64,000 nucleotides of DNA from Diatrype stigma (taxonomy: Eukaryota > Ascomycota > Sordariomycetes > Xylariales > Diatrypaceae), in assembly GCA_022225965.2 (NCBI GenBank), contig JAKJXP020000137.1, positions 1 through 64,000 of the forward strand, written 5' to 3'. Shown here piece after piece: positions 34,505 to 46,007 of the stretch (its first letter is position 1; each line of letters begins with the position of its first letter). The translations under genes were made by a program, and so were the position numbers. Under the pieces are notes generated by a model, which was given only the letters and a program-made list of their open reading frames with translations, was not told where the DNA came from and searched no databases.

Positions 34505-36514
34505 AAAGAATTCATTTTCGGAATTTTATACGTCATTAATTGCTTAAGGAAAATTTTACCTTTTATTTATTCGTATTTTTTTTAATAAAAGAAAATAAAT
34601 AAATAAATATTAAATAATATGTATTATAAATATGTATTATTATTTTCGGCTTTTATAATTTCGTAAGTATTTATAATATAATAATTCCGTTAATTATATA
34701 ACGAACCTATATTATTAAATACATTACGATAAAGGTTTAACGGCAATTAAGTTACGGGTTGATTTTTGGGAATTTTATGAAGTTATAAGGAATTGGCGGA
34801 ATTAGGTGGGATTCTGGCGACCATTCTAGGTTGCGCCGTTTTTAGTGTCCATAGTCTGCTTGGGTAGGAATGTGATTGTGCTCTTACAGTTGTGTCTACA
34901 GGCACATACTGGTCTTACGGATCTGACTGGCCGGTGACTGGTTAAACAACCATGTAACTCGAGAAGCGAGGGTGGCATTGCTGCATAAGGTCAGAAGGTG
35001 CGCTGCAACGATGGAAATACATGCCTACTTGGGCATTACAACAGTGAACAGAAAAGTCCAGGCCTCGTTGAGACGGGCAAGGAAGGGAACTTAAGCACCA
35101 AGAGATTCCTGGGAATCCTGAACAGCGGCTAAAACTGGGATATTGCGCCCAGACTGACAGAAGAAGGCCAAGTACCGTCAGTTTGGCTGCCAAGGGCTTC
35201 TCAACACAAAAATGAAACCCGATGATGAAACCCCCAGGAAAGCGGCCGTCCCGTACCGTACGTCTCAACACTCCGACGACGATACCGTCGTACTCTGCCA
35301 CCATCCGAACACCATCCCTACCGAACAGTACTACGATGCAGCAGGGCATCGTGGATACTGGCATACATCATACATCATACATCATACATCATATAACATA
35401 CAACACACCAGTAGCATAGGTAGCATGGCATACCCGACACGCCTTGATGCCCATGTAAGCTGCCTCCGTTGCTTCCGTTGCCTCCGTTGCCTCCATTGCC
35501 TCTGGCCTACACCTACTTACCACGTACGTATATATGTGTGGCCAAGTCGGCACGCCGTTCTTGGCTACCAAGCTATGTGTAAGTTGTCGTATGGGGGTCT
35601 ATTAAACCAAGAAAGCCAAGCGAATATTCCCCTCCGTCGTCGTCGAAAGGATCAAAGGAGACGTGAAGAAGGAATGAAACTATTGAACGAGAGCAAAGAC
35701 AGCACAGCTCCAAGACCACCAAGACTCTGCCTGCCTACCACTGCCAATGGCCTCCCTCCCCCTCCCCTCCCCCCTATCCTCTAGCTACCTCCGATTGCCT
35801 TCTTGACTCCTTGTTCGTCATCCACCTTGACCCGCGTACCCGCGTCTGCCAAGTCAGCAGCAAAACCCAGGCCAGTAAGGTCCATGCGTGTCGAGTTCAA
35901 CCATTTCCAGCAAGCCCATGCGAAAACCCAGGTATCCCACGCTGGCTCTCCCCCAATGGCGTGGCGAGCCTGCTATTGCTGAACTCCTGATTAGGAAACG
36001 AGAAGCCAGCACCCCATCACCCCCAGTACCCCCCAAGGCCCCCCATCTCACCGCTGCAAGATATACAGGGATTATAGTCTGATACCCTCGTTACATCTCA
36101 ACTACCATCCCCGGAATCCCCAGTCCTAGTCTATAATACAGTCCATACATACAACCACTATTGTATTACGCACGTTCTTTTGTCAGTGATAGGAGTGTTC
36201 TAACCCGCCGATTTATAATGCCTTTGACGAAGCGAGTCTGAACTTAGATAGATAATATGCCGTGGTAACTATTACCTTACTACTTAGTATCGTTCGTCCT
36301 TCGTTTGAATAGAAAGACAGAATCTGTGCCACCAATTTCACACGACTAGAACCCGAGGGGAGCTGGGCTCGAAGTTTACTGCCTACCTACGTACTTAATC
36401 TCAAACCTCTATACCTAACTGCCACAAAGCCAGCCCCGTCAGAGCCTCAGCCTCTTGAACGTCTCCTTTTGTTTGCAGTAAACATACCCGTATTGCAGCT
36501 GGTCACTGCATGTA
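34505..36514. other. AT-rich tail, then gene-free normal-composition DNA upstream of the F-box gene
   Basis: AT-rich until about 34,780, then mixed sequence. A (CATACAT)n microsatellite lies at about 35,358-35,395 and a degenerate 9-bp GCCTCCGTT repeat at about 35,460-35,505. Frames of 140 codons (34942-35364, minus) and 190 codons (35212-35784, plus) overlap these repeats, lack any family signature and are not called. Confidence 0.5.
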
Positions 36515-38769
36515 ATGGACAGCAGGGACGTCCAGCAACAGCACACGCGCGACCTGTCTGAGAGCTACATCGAAAGAACGACGACGACCACCACGAACCT
36601 CCTGGATCTCCTGTCCAACACCCTCGTCATCCACCAGACGCTGCCCTACCTCCCCGTATCTGCTCTCCTACACCTCGCAGCGACCTCCCGATCGTTCCGC
36701 GACCTGATCCTCGGGACCCCGGGCGCCTTCCGACACCTCGACCTTACGCGCGTGAAAAGTGCACAGTTTGACTTCGACAACCGGGCCATCGACCGCGGGG
36801 GCGAGATTTGGCGTAATGTCCAGGTCGACGAGAACCTCACCGAGGATGACTTCTACTCGGGTCCGCTGAGGGGCATCTTCCAGAACATCCGCCGGCGTGG
36901 CGACATCCTCCGCGATGTGCAGACGCTCGTCCTCGACGGCCTCTCCGTCACGGCCGAGCTCGTGAACGACATCCTTGTCGACCACCGCTCCTTTCGTGTC
37001 CGTGTCCTCTCCCTCCGAGAGGTGAAGAACCTCAACGAGGAGAGGCTCATGCAGTCGCTGAAGTTTGCCTGCCGACAAACGCGACCTGAGGGCACGCCTT
37101 GCCTGAAAGCTCTGTACGTTTTCGGAAAGAAAGATGCGCCCGTTCCACCGGGCGCCACCGCTCCCCCCGCCGCCGGAACCAATGGTACGTTAGCAGCAGC
37201 AAGGGCGGCTGTCAGCGGCGGTTCGGGCGCCAACATCAGCACCAACTGGAACCACAAGTCCCAACATGCTTTGAAAGAGGCAATCCGAACCGAAGGGGAT
37301 GAGTGGTACCACAAGCGTGGCCGCATGATCAGCAGGAGCATCAACGACCGCTGGGCCGAGGCCATGCTAGACTGTCGCGAAACGATCCGCTTCGACGCGG
37401 TCCTGTGCACCGGACCACGTCACCAGAACTCGCCCGTGTTCGGGAAGGTCCCCTTTGCGGCCCCAGGCGGGAAGAACGCCGGCCACCGAACCCCATGGGC
37501 CGTGGCAACATTTGCCGTTGGCGGTTGCGCATCCTGCGGCGCAGCGCCGGAGGGTTTCACCGTGCATGGAGACAGCCCGGCGGAGATGTTACCGCTGCTA
37601 TCGCCCGTCCCGCTACATTCGTCGACCATCAAGTCAGCAACGTGTCCCCGGAATATCCAGTTTGAGGAGACCCCGGAGAAGAAAAGGCAGCCACCGCCCA
37701 GCTTTGTGCCCAGATGCCTAGAGTGCATCCGCGAGAGATACTGCTTCAGCTGCGACCAATGGTGGTGCGAGTCTTGTTACCAGGTGCCGAGCCGCGAGGA
37801 GCTTGCCAACGCCCAGCACGTGCACATCGTTGACGACAACAGCACGAACAGCTTGGTGTTCCATGAAATGGCCGCTTTCGAGCAGCCCAAAGTCAAGGTA
37901 CGGATGGGTTACTGTATACAGTGCAATATTAAATCTGTCGACAAAGAGAAGCGCAAGCGCAATGGCCATGATAGCGAGGCGGTTCGACACAACCCGCCTT
38001 GACTCTACCTACATGGCCTGGCTACCTACGAACACCTTGAGCATACCTATATCCATTACATACACATCGCATCTCCGAGATCCTATGTTTGATGCGAGGA
38101 TGTGAGAGCATGAGCAAGTAGGGTAACCTCCAAGTACCCCTTGCTTTTCAATCATCCTCTGAAGACGTATGCAGCGAGACCCCATCCCCACCCCCTTTCT
38201 CCTTCCCATCTCCATCTCCTTTTCCCATCATAACTGCCACTCCTTTTATCCAAACCCACCCAAGATCTATACCGCATCGTATAAACTCGACGGAGGGGCA
38301 GAGATGTATCTTGCGAGGGAAAAGGGGCTAACACGACCCTCCAGACGCGTAAAATCACGAAGAGTTGCTGGGAATGCGATCTCAACGTAAGCTATTCCCA
38401 GGTTCCGATAGACTAGCTTCGTCAGACAGAAGATTAGTCATGAACACCAAGCTAATCATCGTCTTACAAAGTGTGAAACGTGCATTGCCGATACGCAGAA
38501 GATCTGTAAGGCCTGTGGTGGTGGTTATTGCATCATTCACTATGATGGTTCTACTGAAACCCTAGTATGTACAGTCACAGCACACCCTGCACGCGCGTTC
38601 GTTCCCTGCTAACTAATGTTTTCTCGCAGTGTGATTGTATGGCTACTTCACCCGTCTCATCCTATCCTACCCCATCCTTGTAGCTCACTCATCTGTCAAT
38701 CATTCCGTACTGACCATGGCCGCAGGGTGCTCGGCTCGTCGTGGACGCCGATCTCGAGAACTATATTGA
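36515..38769 (+). CDS. F-box protein with C-terminal Cys-rich zinc-ribbon region, five exons
   Basis: Exon 1 (36515-37897, 461 codons) carries an F-box-like helix set at residues about 29-77 (LPYLPVSALLHLAATSRSF) and a CLECIRERYCFSCDQWWCESC cluster near residue 405. The frame stays open to a TGA at 38000, but an AAG|GTACGG donor at 37898 and downstream Cys-rich coding text suggest splicing. Proposed further exons: 38345-38386 (SCWEC), 38472-38564 (CETC, CKACGGGYC), 38630-38636 (7 nt) and 38726-38769 (ending RRSRELY, TGA). This gives about 522 aa. Branch sites GCTAAC or GCTAAT lie before three of the acceptors. The 447-bp first intron is unusually long, and an alternative acceptor at 38429 would add 14 residues. 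F-box proteins link substrates to SCF ubiquitin ligases; the substrate is unknown. Confidence 0.8.
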
Positions 38770-40044
38770 TGAGACTGAATGAACCCTTGTGTAACTGGCG
38801 CACAAGTCGGTGGACATTCCAATTGTATCCTATGAACTGCGGCGTACATACCGAGTTCAACTTCGCAACTTCGGATGTTTCAGAGCCCGTTTGTCTTTCC
38901 CTGGCGTTGAGGTGAATCTCTACTCCATCATTTCTGGTAGCGTAGCGTTATAGCAAACCAACATGGAATAGGGAATTTTTGCTTTTTAGCATGGCTTCTC
39001 GTCTTTGTTCGGAGTCAAACAGTGCAGGCAGAAACGAAACCAATCGATTGACTGGCTGGACAAAAATGGTTCGCTAAGACACTTGACGATAGTTACATTA
39101 CGGACGATGTTATCCCCTCTTTTACATGAGCTCATGACTTGAGAATATGGGTTGCCAGGGCTGAATGAACACCTAGTACAAACCTGTACGCCTCGGATCA
39201 GGTCATTCTTAACTAATCCCACATTGTTGGTTATTTGATATGTCTACATAACTAGCTACATGACGATCTACCTCCGTTACAACTTCATTCATTCGAGGAA
39301 TCTCCTGGATGTCGATATTATCACACCGTGGATGTCCGCTTGGCAGCGCGGTGCATGCATGCCCGGGTATGCGCTGGTGCCCGTCACATCATTGCCATTG
39401 CCATGTCCAGGACTTCTTCGTAACCTCCTCACAGGCCTCCAAAAAACACGACGCAATATAGAAGGCGATGATCTCTAATTAGGCGGTTACCTAGCCTCCC
39501 AACCCTCTTGAACTTGGCTGTTCTCCTAACATTGTCCAAGTCCAACACCGGTGGATAACAAAGTTCTGGAACCGCGACATGGTTTGTCTCCATCAACTCA
39601 GGCATTTACTTCGATTCTACCTCCAGCACGGAGGAATACCAGACCAAGACCTAGTGGCATATTCCCAGTCGTAAGCCCCCAGCAGGCATGAACAGAGCAG
39701 CTTGGGTTCTTTCGGTACTTAGTCGGTCATGTACATAAGAACACATCTATCCGCATCGTAATTGACCTAGCAATTGGCGGGCATTCTTGATTGGGGTAGC
39801 GTAGAACTGTGCAAAGAGCATAGAACTGTGTCAGTAAGAAACGATTGTTCAGTCGACATAGACGCTTCTCTTTAAAGATTACACAATACGGCATCTTCCA
39901 GTCTGCAACTAGTGGCCTGGCAAAGTGTTCGGGGTGATGCCCAGAAGTGTGGTGCAGTGGTGGTCTATGTGTCGTGCGACAGAAGGCTATAAATGCATAG
40001 TGAACTGCGTCTCGACGTATATATAGTGCAACACGTAGATAACC
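38770..40044. other. Intergenic between convergent genes
   Basis: Normal composition, no frame longer than about 80 codons and none with recognisable features. It contains the 3' regions of the F-box gene (plus) and the Arp6 gene (minus). Confidence 0.55.
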
Positions 40045-41623
40045 TCATGTCTCGAGGCCAGAGAATTTGCGCGATAGCCAGGCAGCTCCGTACTCGTCGT
40101 ATTCCTGCTTCGTGACAGCCAAAGAGTGCATGTGCTCGTGTTTGGCCAGATTAGCCCCGCCCTGCCAGGTACTCGTCAGGGGTTTGGCCGGCCGCGCAAC
40201 CCGGACGATGCAATCGTCCGGTACGCGCTGTACAATCTCCTGCTGCAGCCTCTGCACGAAACCCTCGAACAGGGAGTTGCCGCCAACTACTACGACATTG
40301 GCAAGCAGCGCAGGCCAGAGGCCAACGGGCAGGACCTGCAGCGACTCGAGGACGAGGTCGGCGATGCCCGGTTGCCGCAGCCCGACGTCGGAGGGGTGGA
40401 ACAGCAGCTCGGGGATGACGAACCGCTCGTTCCGCAAGGTGATAATGTCCTCGCTGGCCTCGCCCACTGCCAGCTTCTTCGCCCGGGACGCCCGGGTTGG
40501 GTCGTAGTCCCGCACGACGCCCGCGGATCGCGTGTGGAAGTCCGGGAGCACATAGTCTTTCGCTATCCCCGCGCCGCTGATGTACGGCTCGCGCCGTTCC
40601 CCTCGTGTTCCTTTCCAGGTCTTCTCGAGATCGCCGGGAAAATCGAGCGATACATAGCACGCGGCCTCCTTCATCTCGTTCACGATATACGTGTCGTTCC
40701 GCATGTCATAGTGACGCAATGAGAGGATACGCGTGAGATAGTTGGTCATGAGTTTCCCCCCAACGTCCAGCCTTCGCACGGCGGGGTGTATCGGACGGCC
40801 ATTAAGGATCGGGCTGACGGTCGTGTGGGAATAGCCGGAGTCGATGAGTAGGATGATTTCGGCGGGGAGCTGGGCGACAGCATGGGGCTCTCTGGGCGTC
40901 CGAAAGATGCCCTGTATGTCGTGGTACGCATTGAACGACGGGCCTGTCATATGTGTAGCCGAATTAGTATCGCATAATGCCAGTGTCGCATTATTACAAT
41001 ATCACAGTATGGCCATATCGCAATATCTCCGTATTTTAGTATTCAGTATCGAGTATCCAGCGCCTAGCGCCCGGTGCTTAAGGATAGGGTGTGGGTAACG
41101 GTGAACAGCGTAGAAAGGAGACGGGATGTTGCGTACCATTGCCGCGGTAGTAGCTAGCGAAGCCGAACTCCTCAAACACCATCTGGTCGCAATTGGTCTG
41201 CAATACCGGCAGAGAATTCGGATGCTCCGCCAACAGCAGGCGCGTCTCGGACGGATCGCATCTCTGGGGCGCCTTGTCGTCAAGGAACTCGCGTTCCCAG
41301 ATCTCCTTCTGAGCCTCCCAGTTCACGATGAAGCCCTTCTCGACCGGTCTCCTAAAAACGATCTCGCCGAAGTCCTTGCATTTCTCAAGCTCGGAGCCCA
41401 CGTAGGTCTTCCGATCGCGATCCCTGGCGATGCAGTTGGGTATAAGGCGAGGCTGGGGTGAAGAAGGCTGGTGGTGGTCGGCAGAAGCAGGGTCGCTGTT
41501 GTCGTTGTCGCTGTCGCAGCTGACGAACCCAGCTTTGATCGTGTAGGCCCCGTTGTCGAGGACCAGGGTCTGGGTGGGCGTGGGTGGTAACACCTGCTGG
41601 GTCTTGGACTTTCGAGGCGCCAT
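40045..41623 (-). CDS. arp6: Actin-related protein 6 (SWR1 complex subunit), two exons
   Basis: Exon 1 is 41623-41137 and exon 2 is 40943-40045, joined across a 193-bp intron with GTACGC donor, TACTAAT branch site and ACAG acceptor; the junction restores a Gly codon. The product is 461 residues, within the family range. The N-terminus has the actin-fold phosphate loop LVLDNGAYTIKAGF at about residues 20-33, followed by PNCIARDRDRKTYVG and the Arp6-typical FQKG-like segment (VEKGFIVNWEAQKEIWE). Exon 2 has LLIDSGYSHTTVSP, the second phosphate-loop region, then NERFVIPELLFHPSDVGL and VVVGGNSLFEGF, and ends near KQEYDEYGAAW. Arp6 is a nuclear subunit of the SWR1 remodeller that places histone H2A.Z in chromatin. 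Exon 1 carries an acidic Asp/Asn-Ser insertion at residues 36-52. Confidence 0.92.
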
Positions 41624-42430
41624 GGCTACCGTTCACCTATATAACCCGTCTTCCCTCTTCGTCGTTCTTCTGTTCGCTGTTCGCATGTCTCTGCACGGTG
41701 ATTAAACGATGTCTGTTCTTGTATGCGCCATGTCGTGTGTCGTGTTGTAGATTGGCCGTTGACTTGGACCTTGACTTTTCTATGACTGTTTTTATGCGTG
41801 TCGCACTCAACTGGTGAAGTTTTGCGGATGATGAAGTCATTAATTAGGAGGTACTTAAGTAGGCTTGTCAAGTGTCAGGTACGGGCCGTACCTATACATA
41901 CATATCATGCCCCATTGAAATATTTTTAGGTGGAATATGTAGTTAAAGGAGTTAAAATGCTACTTACACATCCTTAGATACATATAGTAGGTAAATACAT
42001 CAACACCTTATCCCAACCCCTATATCTCATCTCCAAGTTCACTACCTCTTAGGAGTATCCAGTCATTATGTATGTCGGGTACAAAGCAAAAAAGAAAGGA
42101 AAAATATTGTCTGTAAAAATATTAACCAACATAGAAAGAAGTTTAAAGCGTCCATTTCATTGCTTAAAGTCAGAGAATCCGATATCCAACCTTATTAAAT
42201 AGGTACTTCGTTCTTATTCGGTGCTCCCTATTCCGTACCCATGGATGAACTGTCTACTCAACCTACAGATGAAAGATAGCCCCTACACGAGCTAGATATC
42301 CTAAACACCGCCATATCTACACCAGTAACCATCTTTATGTACATAGTTTACGTCCGCTATACATAGAATCATCCATGGCCTTGACCTTCGCCCGTCCGTC
42401 TCCCGGACCTCCTTCAACTCCCTTGGCACC
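41624..42430. other. Intergenic: Arp6 promoter side and 3' region of the CDH-cytochrome gene
   Basis: Normal to slightly AT-rich sequence with no gene. Both neighbours are on the minus strand, so it holds the Arp6 upstream region at its left end. A TAGGTA/TACC-rich part lies at about 41,870-42,010. Confidence 0.5.
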
Positions 42431-43402
42431 TTAGGCGTGGGCCGTCTCGTTGGCTTGTCTTCGTGTGATGAACTTAGCCGAGTCACGCAGCTGCGGGATC
42501 AGTGGGTGGCGTTCCTCCCGAGCCACGGTGCCGTTCCCGCTTAGGGGAGCCCGCTGTCTCAGCGCTCTCTGTCTCTGTTGGGCAAATCCGCCAGCCGTCC
42601 CGTTGGACGGCGGCGCGGTGACCGTGTTGGCTTCCACCCAGTCGGCGAAGCTCTCAGATCTGGCCGCGGCAAGGTCGTGCACCCACCGACCGACCGAGTC
42701 GTGAATGCTGAAGGTCGACTCGACGCTGGTTGGGTCGTCCACTGGCGTCGTGGAGTAGGCGTACGCGAACCGAACCTGAGCGGACCCGTCGAGGTTTGCC
42801 ACGTTGCCGTCAAAGTCTGTCCAGGTCGAGTAACCCTTAGCCAAGGCCGTCACCTTGTAATGGGTTGCGTTGGCGCTGCTTCCCTTCAGCAGCTCAAGGG
42901 ACCCATCCGTGTAGATCTCGGGTTGGTAGTAACCGCTAGTCAGAACGGAACGCGGTCAGTCGTCGAGTCCGTAAGTGCTCCTCCGGGTAAAGTAAGTGTT
43001 ATGGAAGGAAACCTACTAAGCTGTTCGAGGCGAGGCGATGACGCTCTCACCGTTGGCCCACACGACAGACAGCGGGTTGTACACCATGGCACCGCCCCAT
43101 GCGATACCAGCCCATCCGATGTCGATAGGCGCCGTGATCTGGACGATGATATCGTAGCCCCCCTCCGCACCGGCATCAGCAGGGAGCGCGAGCCCAAAGC
43201 TGACTCCCTCGGCACTGGTGTACGTCTGGAACGAGATGCCTGTCTCTTCGTCGGTCGTCGGAACCGAGTCCTGAGCAATGGCTATGAAAGCAGAGACGGG
43301 TCAGGTCATAGTTTCATCAACTTTTCGAATCCACGCATTAGACCTGGACTTACCAAGAACCGACAGGCAAGCAATGCCTGCCCCAACTGTGCTCAGCTTC
43401 AT
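42431..43402 (-). CDS. Secreted CDH-type cytochrome (heme b) domain protein, three exons
   Basis: Exons 43402-43354, 43281-43017 and 42935-42431 join across introns of 72 bp (GTAAGT donor, CATAG acceptor) and 81 bp (GTAGGT donor, ACTAG acceptor) to give 272 residues. The first 19 or so residues form a signal peptide ending before QDSVP. The rest matches the cytochrome domain of cellobiose dehydrogenase: GWAGIAWGGAM gives candidate heme ligand Met82, and STFSIHDSVGRWVHDL gives His183. Their spacing of 101 residues is close to the Met/His pair of known CDH cytochromes. No flavodehydrogenase domain follows; the C-terminus is a Gln/Arg-rich tail with two NGT sites. Stand-alone versions are found in fungi; a role as an extracellular electron carrier, perhaps to polysaccharide monooxygenases, is inference. 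Confidence 0.85.
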
Positions 43403-44729
43403 GATGTGTGCTTCCAAGCTTAACAACGTACGGTAACGCTACGGGAGGACGAGCGGATGAAAGAAGGGAGGGGGGCCGGGTACCTGGAGTTCTCGCCCCC
43501 CTTACATATATATATATATATATATATCTTGCGAAAGCTTGAATCGTGGGCAAGGAATGACGCGCACAAATCACTCTATATCTCGGACTGCAGCTATTAA
43601 TTTGGAGAGCTCCAGTTGTGACGGCACTTTCATTTGTGTCCATAATGCCTCGCATACAAAGATCATGGATGTTAATACGAGAGATCCGCTTCGTTGCTCG
43701 CATATAGAGCGTTCTGTCCGAAACAGGGGCCCTATGCTTAACAGCGCCGGCTATAGCTCTGATGTCTGATGCCATTCCATCTTCTCGAGACTCTGGCTGT
43801 CTAGTTTGCCTGTAGCCAAGGCGGCAAATGATCACCTATCATAGTGATAGGTCTCGGGAGCTTGGCAAAGGCTAGGTGAGTATTATATGATGAAGTGCGG
43901 TACAGTTGGCTGTCAGGAACATTCGGATGTGGAACGCGGTGTTCCGCCCAGGCCTGAAGATCCCAGATGCCCAAGTCGGCAACAACCCGCCCAGAGAGCA
44001 ACGTTGGCACATCGAGCTAGGGCATAAAGGTTCGCGAGCCCTCGCGCTTCAACCAGGGCACAGGGGTACGAAAGAGTATTACCATTGGAAGTATTCTCAT
44101 TGGCAGGGCTAAATTCAAAACCGTACCCTCTTTCCTCTTCTTACAGGTATAGGTGCACCATTTATATGCTATCCACATGCAAGCACGTTCGTCACATCGT
44201 AGCATTCTCGAGGGGTAGATTGCCTGATTGCCCGAATGGGCAGGATTGGAGAAAATGTGGAACGGTAACAGGAACGAACAAACGACCAAGCGAGCGAGCG
44301 AAGTTCAGGCTAAGATGAAATGCCAGGTTCCTCGACGATCGCCGGCGTAATTAGGAATGCTATGGAAAAGCGAATAGGTGAACAAAGCCGCCCGCTCCTA
44401 TCGTGTACACCTTCTACCGCTACCCCTGACAAGACGCCTGTGACTAATCGGCCCAAGACGGAGTGTTTTGCCGAAATAGATACGTTGGTCTGCTTCCGAG
44501 TACCTGCGTTGGAAGGCGGTTCGTTTCGCTTCGCTGCTTGATATTGGCATGAAAGCACGAAAGCGTGCGATATGTAGTGATAATCATTTTGTTGCCTCAA
44601 ATGACCAGCCAACCGCTCGCTACCCAATGTGAACTCGATCATACCATTCTTCTCAACTCTCATTCGACCGAAGTTTCCAGTTCATCAAGGAGAAACTCCG
44701 GGATGACGGCGGCATAATTGGGGAGGCTT
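43403..44729. other. Intergenic, with a (TA)n tract upstream of the cytochrome gene
   Basis: A perfect TA dinucleotide tract lies at about 43,505-43,527, roughly 105 bp upstream of the cytochrome start codon, where a core promoter would be expected. Open frames at 43.35-43.84 and 44.31-44.66 kb (minus) have no family features and are not called. Confidence 0.5.
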
Positions 44730-46007
44730 TCAGATGCTCAGGGCCGGCAATACGGTGATCTTGACATCAACACCCTCATCTTCCTTCTGGCGACTTTTGT
44801 CCCTGAGGCCATACCTCGCTGAGATGTCATCATCAGGGATCGCGCCCATTTCCGTTGCCTTGCGCACATTGACAAAGTCCGGCTCGGGGCTATTCCAGCT
44901 ATAGTTCTTCCAGTGGCCCAACACGGCCCACATGTTCTCCACGACTCCCTGGATCTTCTCGGCCCGGTTTACACTCCATTCCCTGCGTCTGGCCAGCTCG
45001 GCATCTTCTCCATCTTCAGGAGCGAACCCTTCCACCACACTATTGAAGACCCGATATGTCTCCTCCAGCTCTGCCACGCTCGATACTCCCATGACACTTA
45101 CACCAACCCGAACCTTGGGAAGTTGCCTGGGAAAGCCTCCTTTCGGTGCACCGGTCCTTGCCCAGTTATCCAAAGACCATCTGATGGCTACGACCTCGAG
45201 CTTCTCTCCGGCTTCTACGGCGACGGGCACGAGGTCTTGACAGGCTTGCCTCAATCCTTCCGGGCTCGGGTGCCACGTAGCCATGGGTCCTCTGTCTACG
45301 CCCCTAGTCGTCAACAGTCCCATGCCCAGCATGCTAGCGTTCAAGACGACATCGACACCCGCGTTAGTAAAGCGCCGCATGGCCGAAGAACCCAGAGTGG
45401 TGTTCTGGATGGTGAAATGGCCGTAGCTCAGCACGGCGTCGAGCGGCTCACCCGTCTCCCGCAGAACCATCTCGGCGAGCTCGCACAGCCGCTCAACCGG
45501 ATACCCGCTGATTCCCACATGCCGGATGACGCCCTCGTCCCGCAATCGACGGAGCTCGCGCACGGCGGCGAGAACCTCGGCGGGAGACACGAACTCGACG
45601 TCATGGGTGTAGACAAGATCGAGGTAAGGGGTGTGCAGCCGGTCCAGACTCCGGTAGATGGAGTACCGGATCCAGGCGGGGCTGTAATCGAACACATCTC
45701 CGGCTATGCGGCCTGCCTTGGTGACGAGGAAGTACGAAGAGCGCGGGTGCTTCTTCGTGATAGAGGGGTGCGACAGCGCGCTTCCCAAGATGATCTCCGA
45801 GGGTCCATAATATGGCGAGGTGTCAAACGCATTGACACCCAGCTCGAGGGCGCGAGATACAATGGAGAGCGATGGAAGCTCTTCCTGGTTGAAAGGGTTG
45901 TGGACGTATTGGGTGTTGAATGTTGCCGTGCCCAGGATCAAGGGGGGGATGGACTCGTGAAGAGGTCGACGACGATGATGCATCGGGTCAGAATTCATAG
46001 AACCCAT
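44730..46007 (-). CDS. Aldo/keto reductase, D-arabinose 1-dehydrogenase (ARA2)-like
   Basis: Single exon of 425 codons from ATG 46007 (Met4 and Met9 are alternative starts) to the stop at 44730. LILGTATFN opens the TIM barrel near residue 23. The AKR catalytic tetrad is visible: Asp62 and Tyr67 in FDTSPYYG, Lys97 in LVTKAGRI and His135 in VYTHDVEF. Further barrel motifs are VRELRRLRDEGVIRHVGISGY and VVLNASMLGMGLLT. This arrangement fits the ARA2/L-galactose-dehydrogenase group, which oxidises D-arabinose with NAD(P)+ on the route to erythroascorbate, in the cytosol. It is longer than the bacterial relatives because of a C-terminal extension after residue 340. A 522-codon frame on the opposite strand is a GC-codon shadow. 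Confidence 0.88.
   Translation of the reverse strand: MGSMNSDPMHHRRRPLHESIPPLILGTATFNTQYVHNPFNQEELPSLSIVSRALELGVNAFDTSPYYGPSEIILGSALSHPSITKKHPRSSYFLVTKAGRIAGDVFDYSPAWIRYSIYRSLDRLHTPYLDLVYTHDVEFVSPAEVLAAVRELRRLRDEGVIRHVGISGYPVERLCELAEMVLRETGEPLDAVLSYGHFTIQNTTLGSSAMRRFTNAGVDVVLNASMLGMGLLTTRGVDRGPMATWHPSPEGLRQACQDLVPVAVEAGEKLEVVAIRWSLDNWARTGAPKGGFPRQLPKVRVGVSVMGVSSVAELEETYRVFNSVVEGFAPEDGEDAELARRREWSVNRAEKIQGVVENMWAVLGHWKNYSWNSPEPDFVNVRKATEMGAIPDDDISARYGLRDKSRQKEDEGVDVKITVLPALSI

Noticed and set aside
34942..35364. 140-codon minus-strand frame
   Set aside because: No recognisable motif, overlaps the previous frame on the opposite strand, and no supporting splice or context signal.
35212..35784. 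190-codon plus-strand frame
   Set aside because: It runs through the CATACAT and GCCTCCGTT microsatellites and a proline run; composition is low-complexity and no family is evident.
40126..40722. 198-codon plus-strand frame
   Set aside because: Antisense shadow of Arp6 exon 2, whose protein motifs are unmistakable.
42578..43423. 281-codon plus-strand frame
   Set aside because: It is antisense to the spliced CDH-type cytochrome gene and crosses its introns; no domain features.
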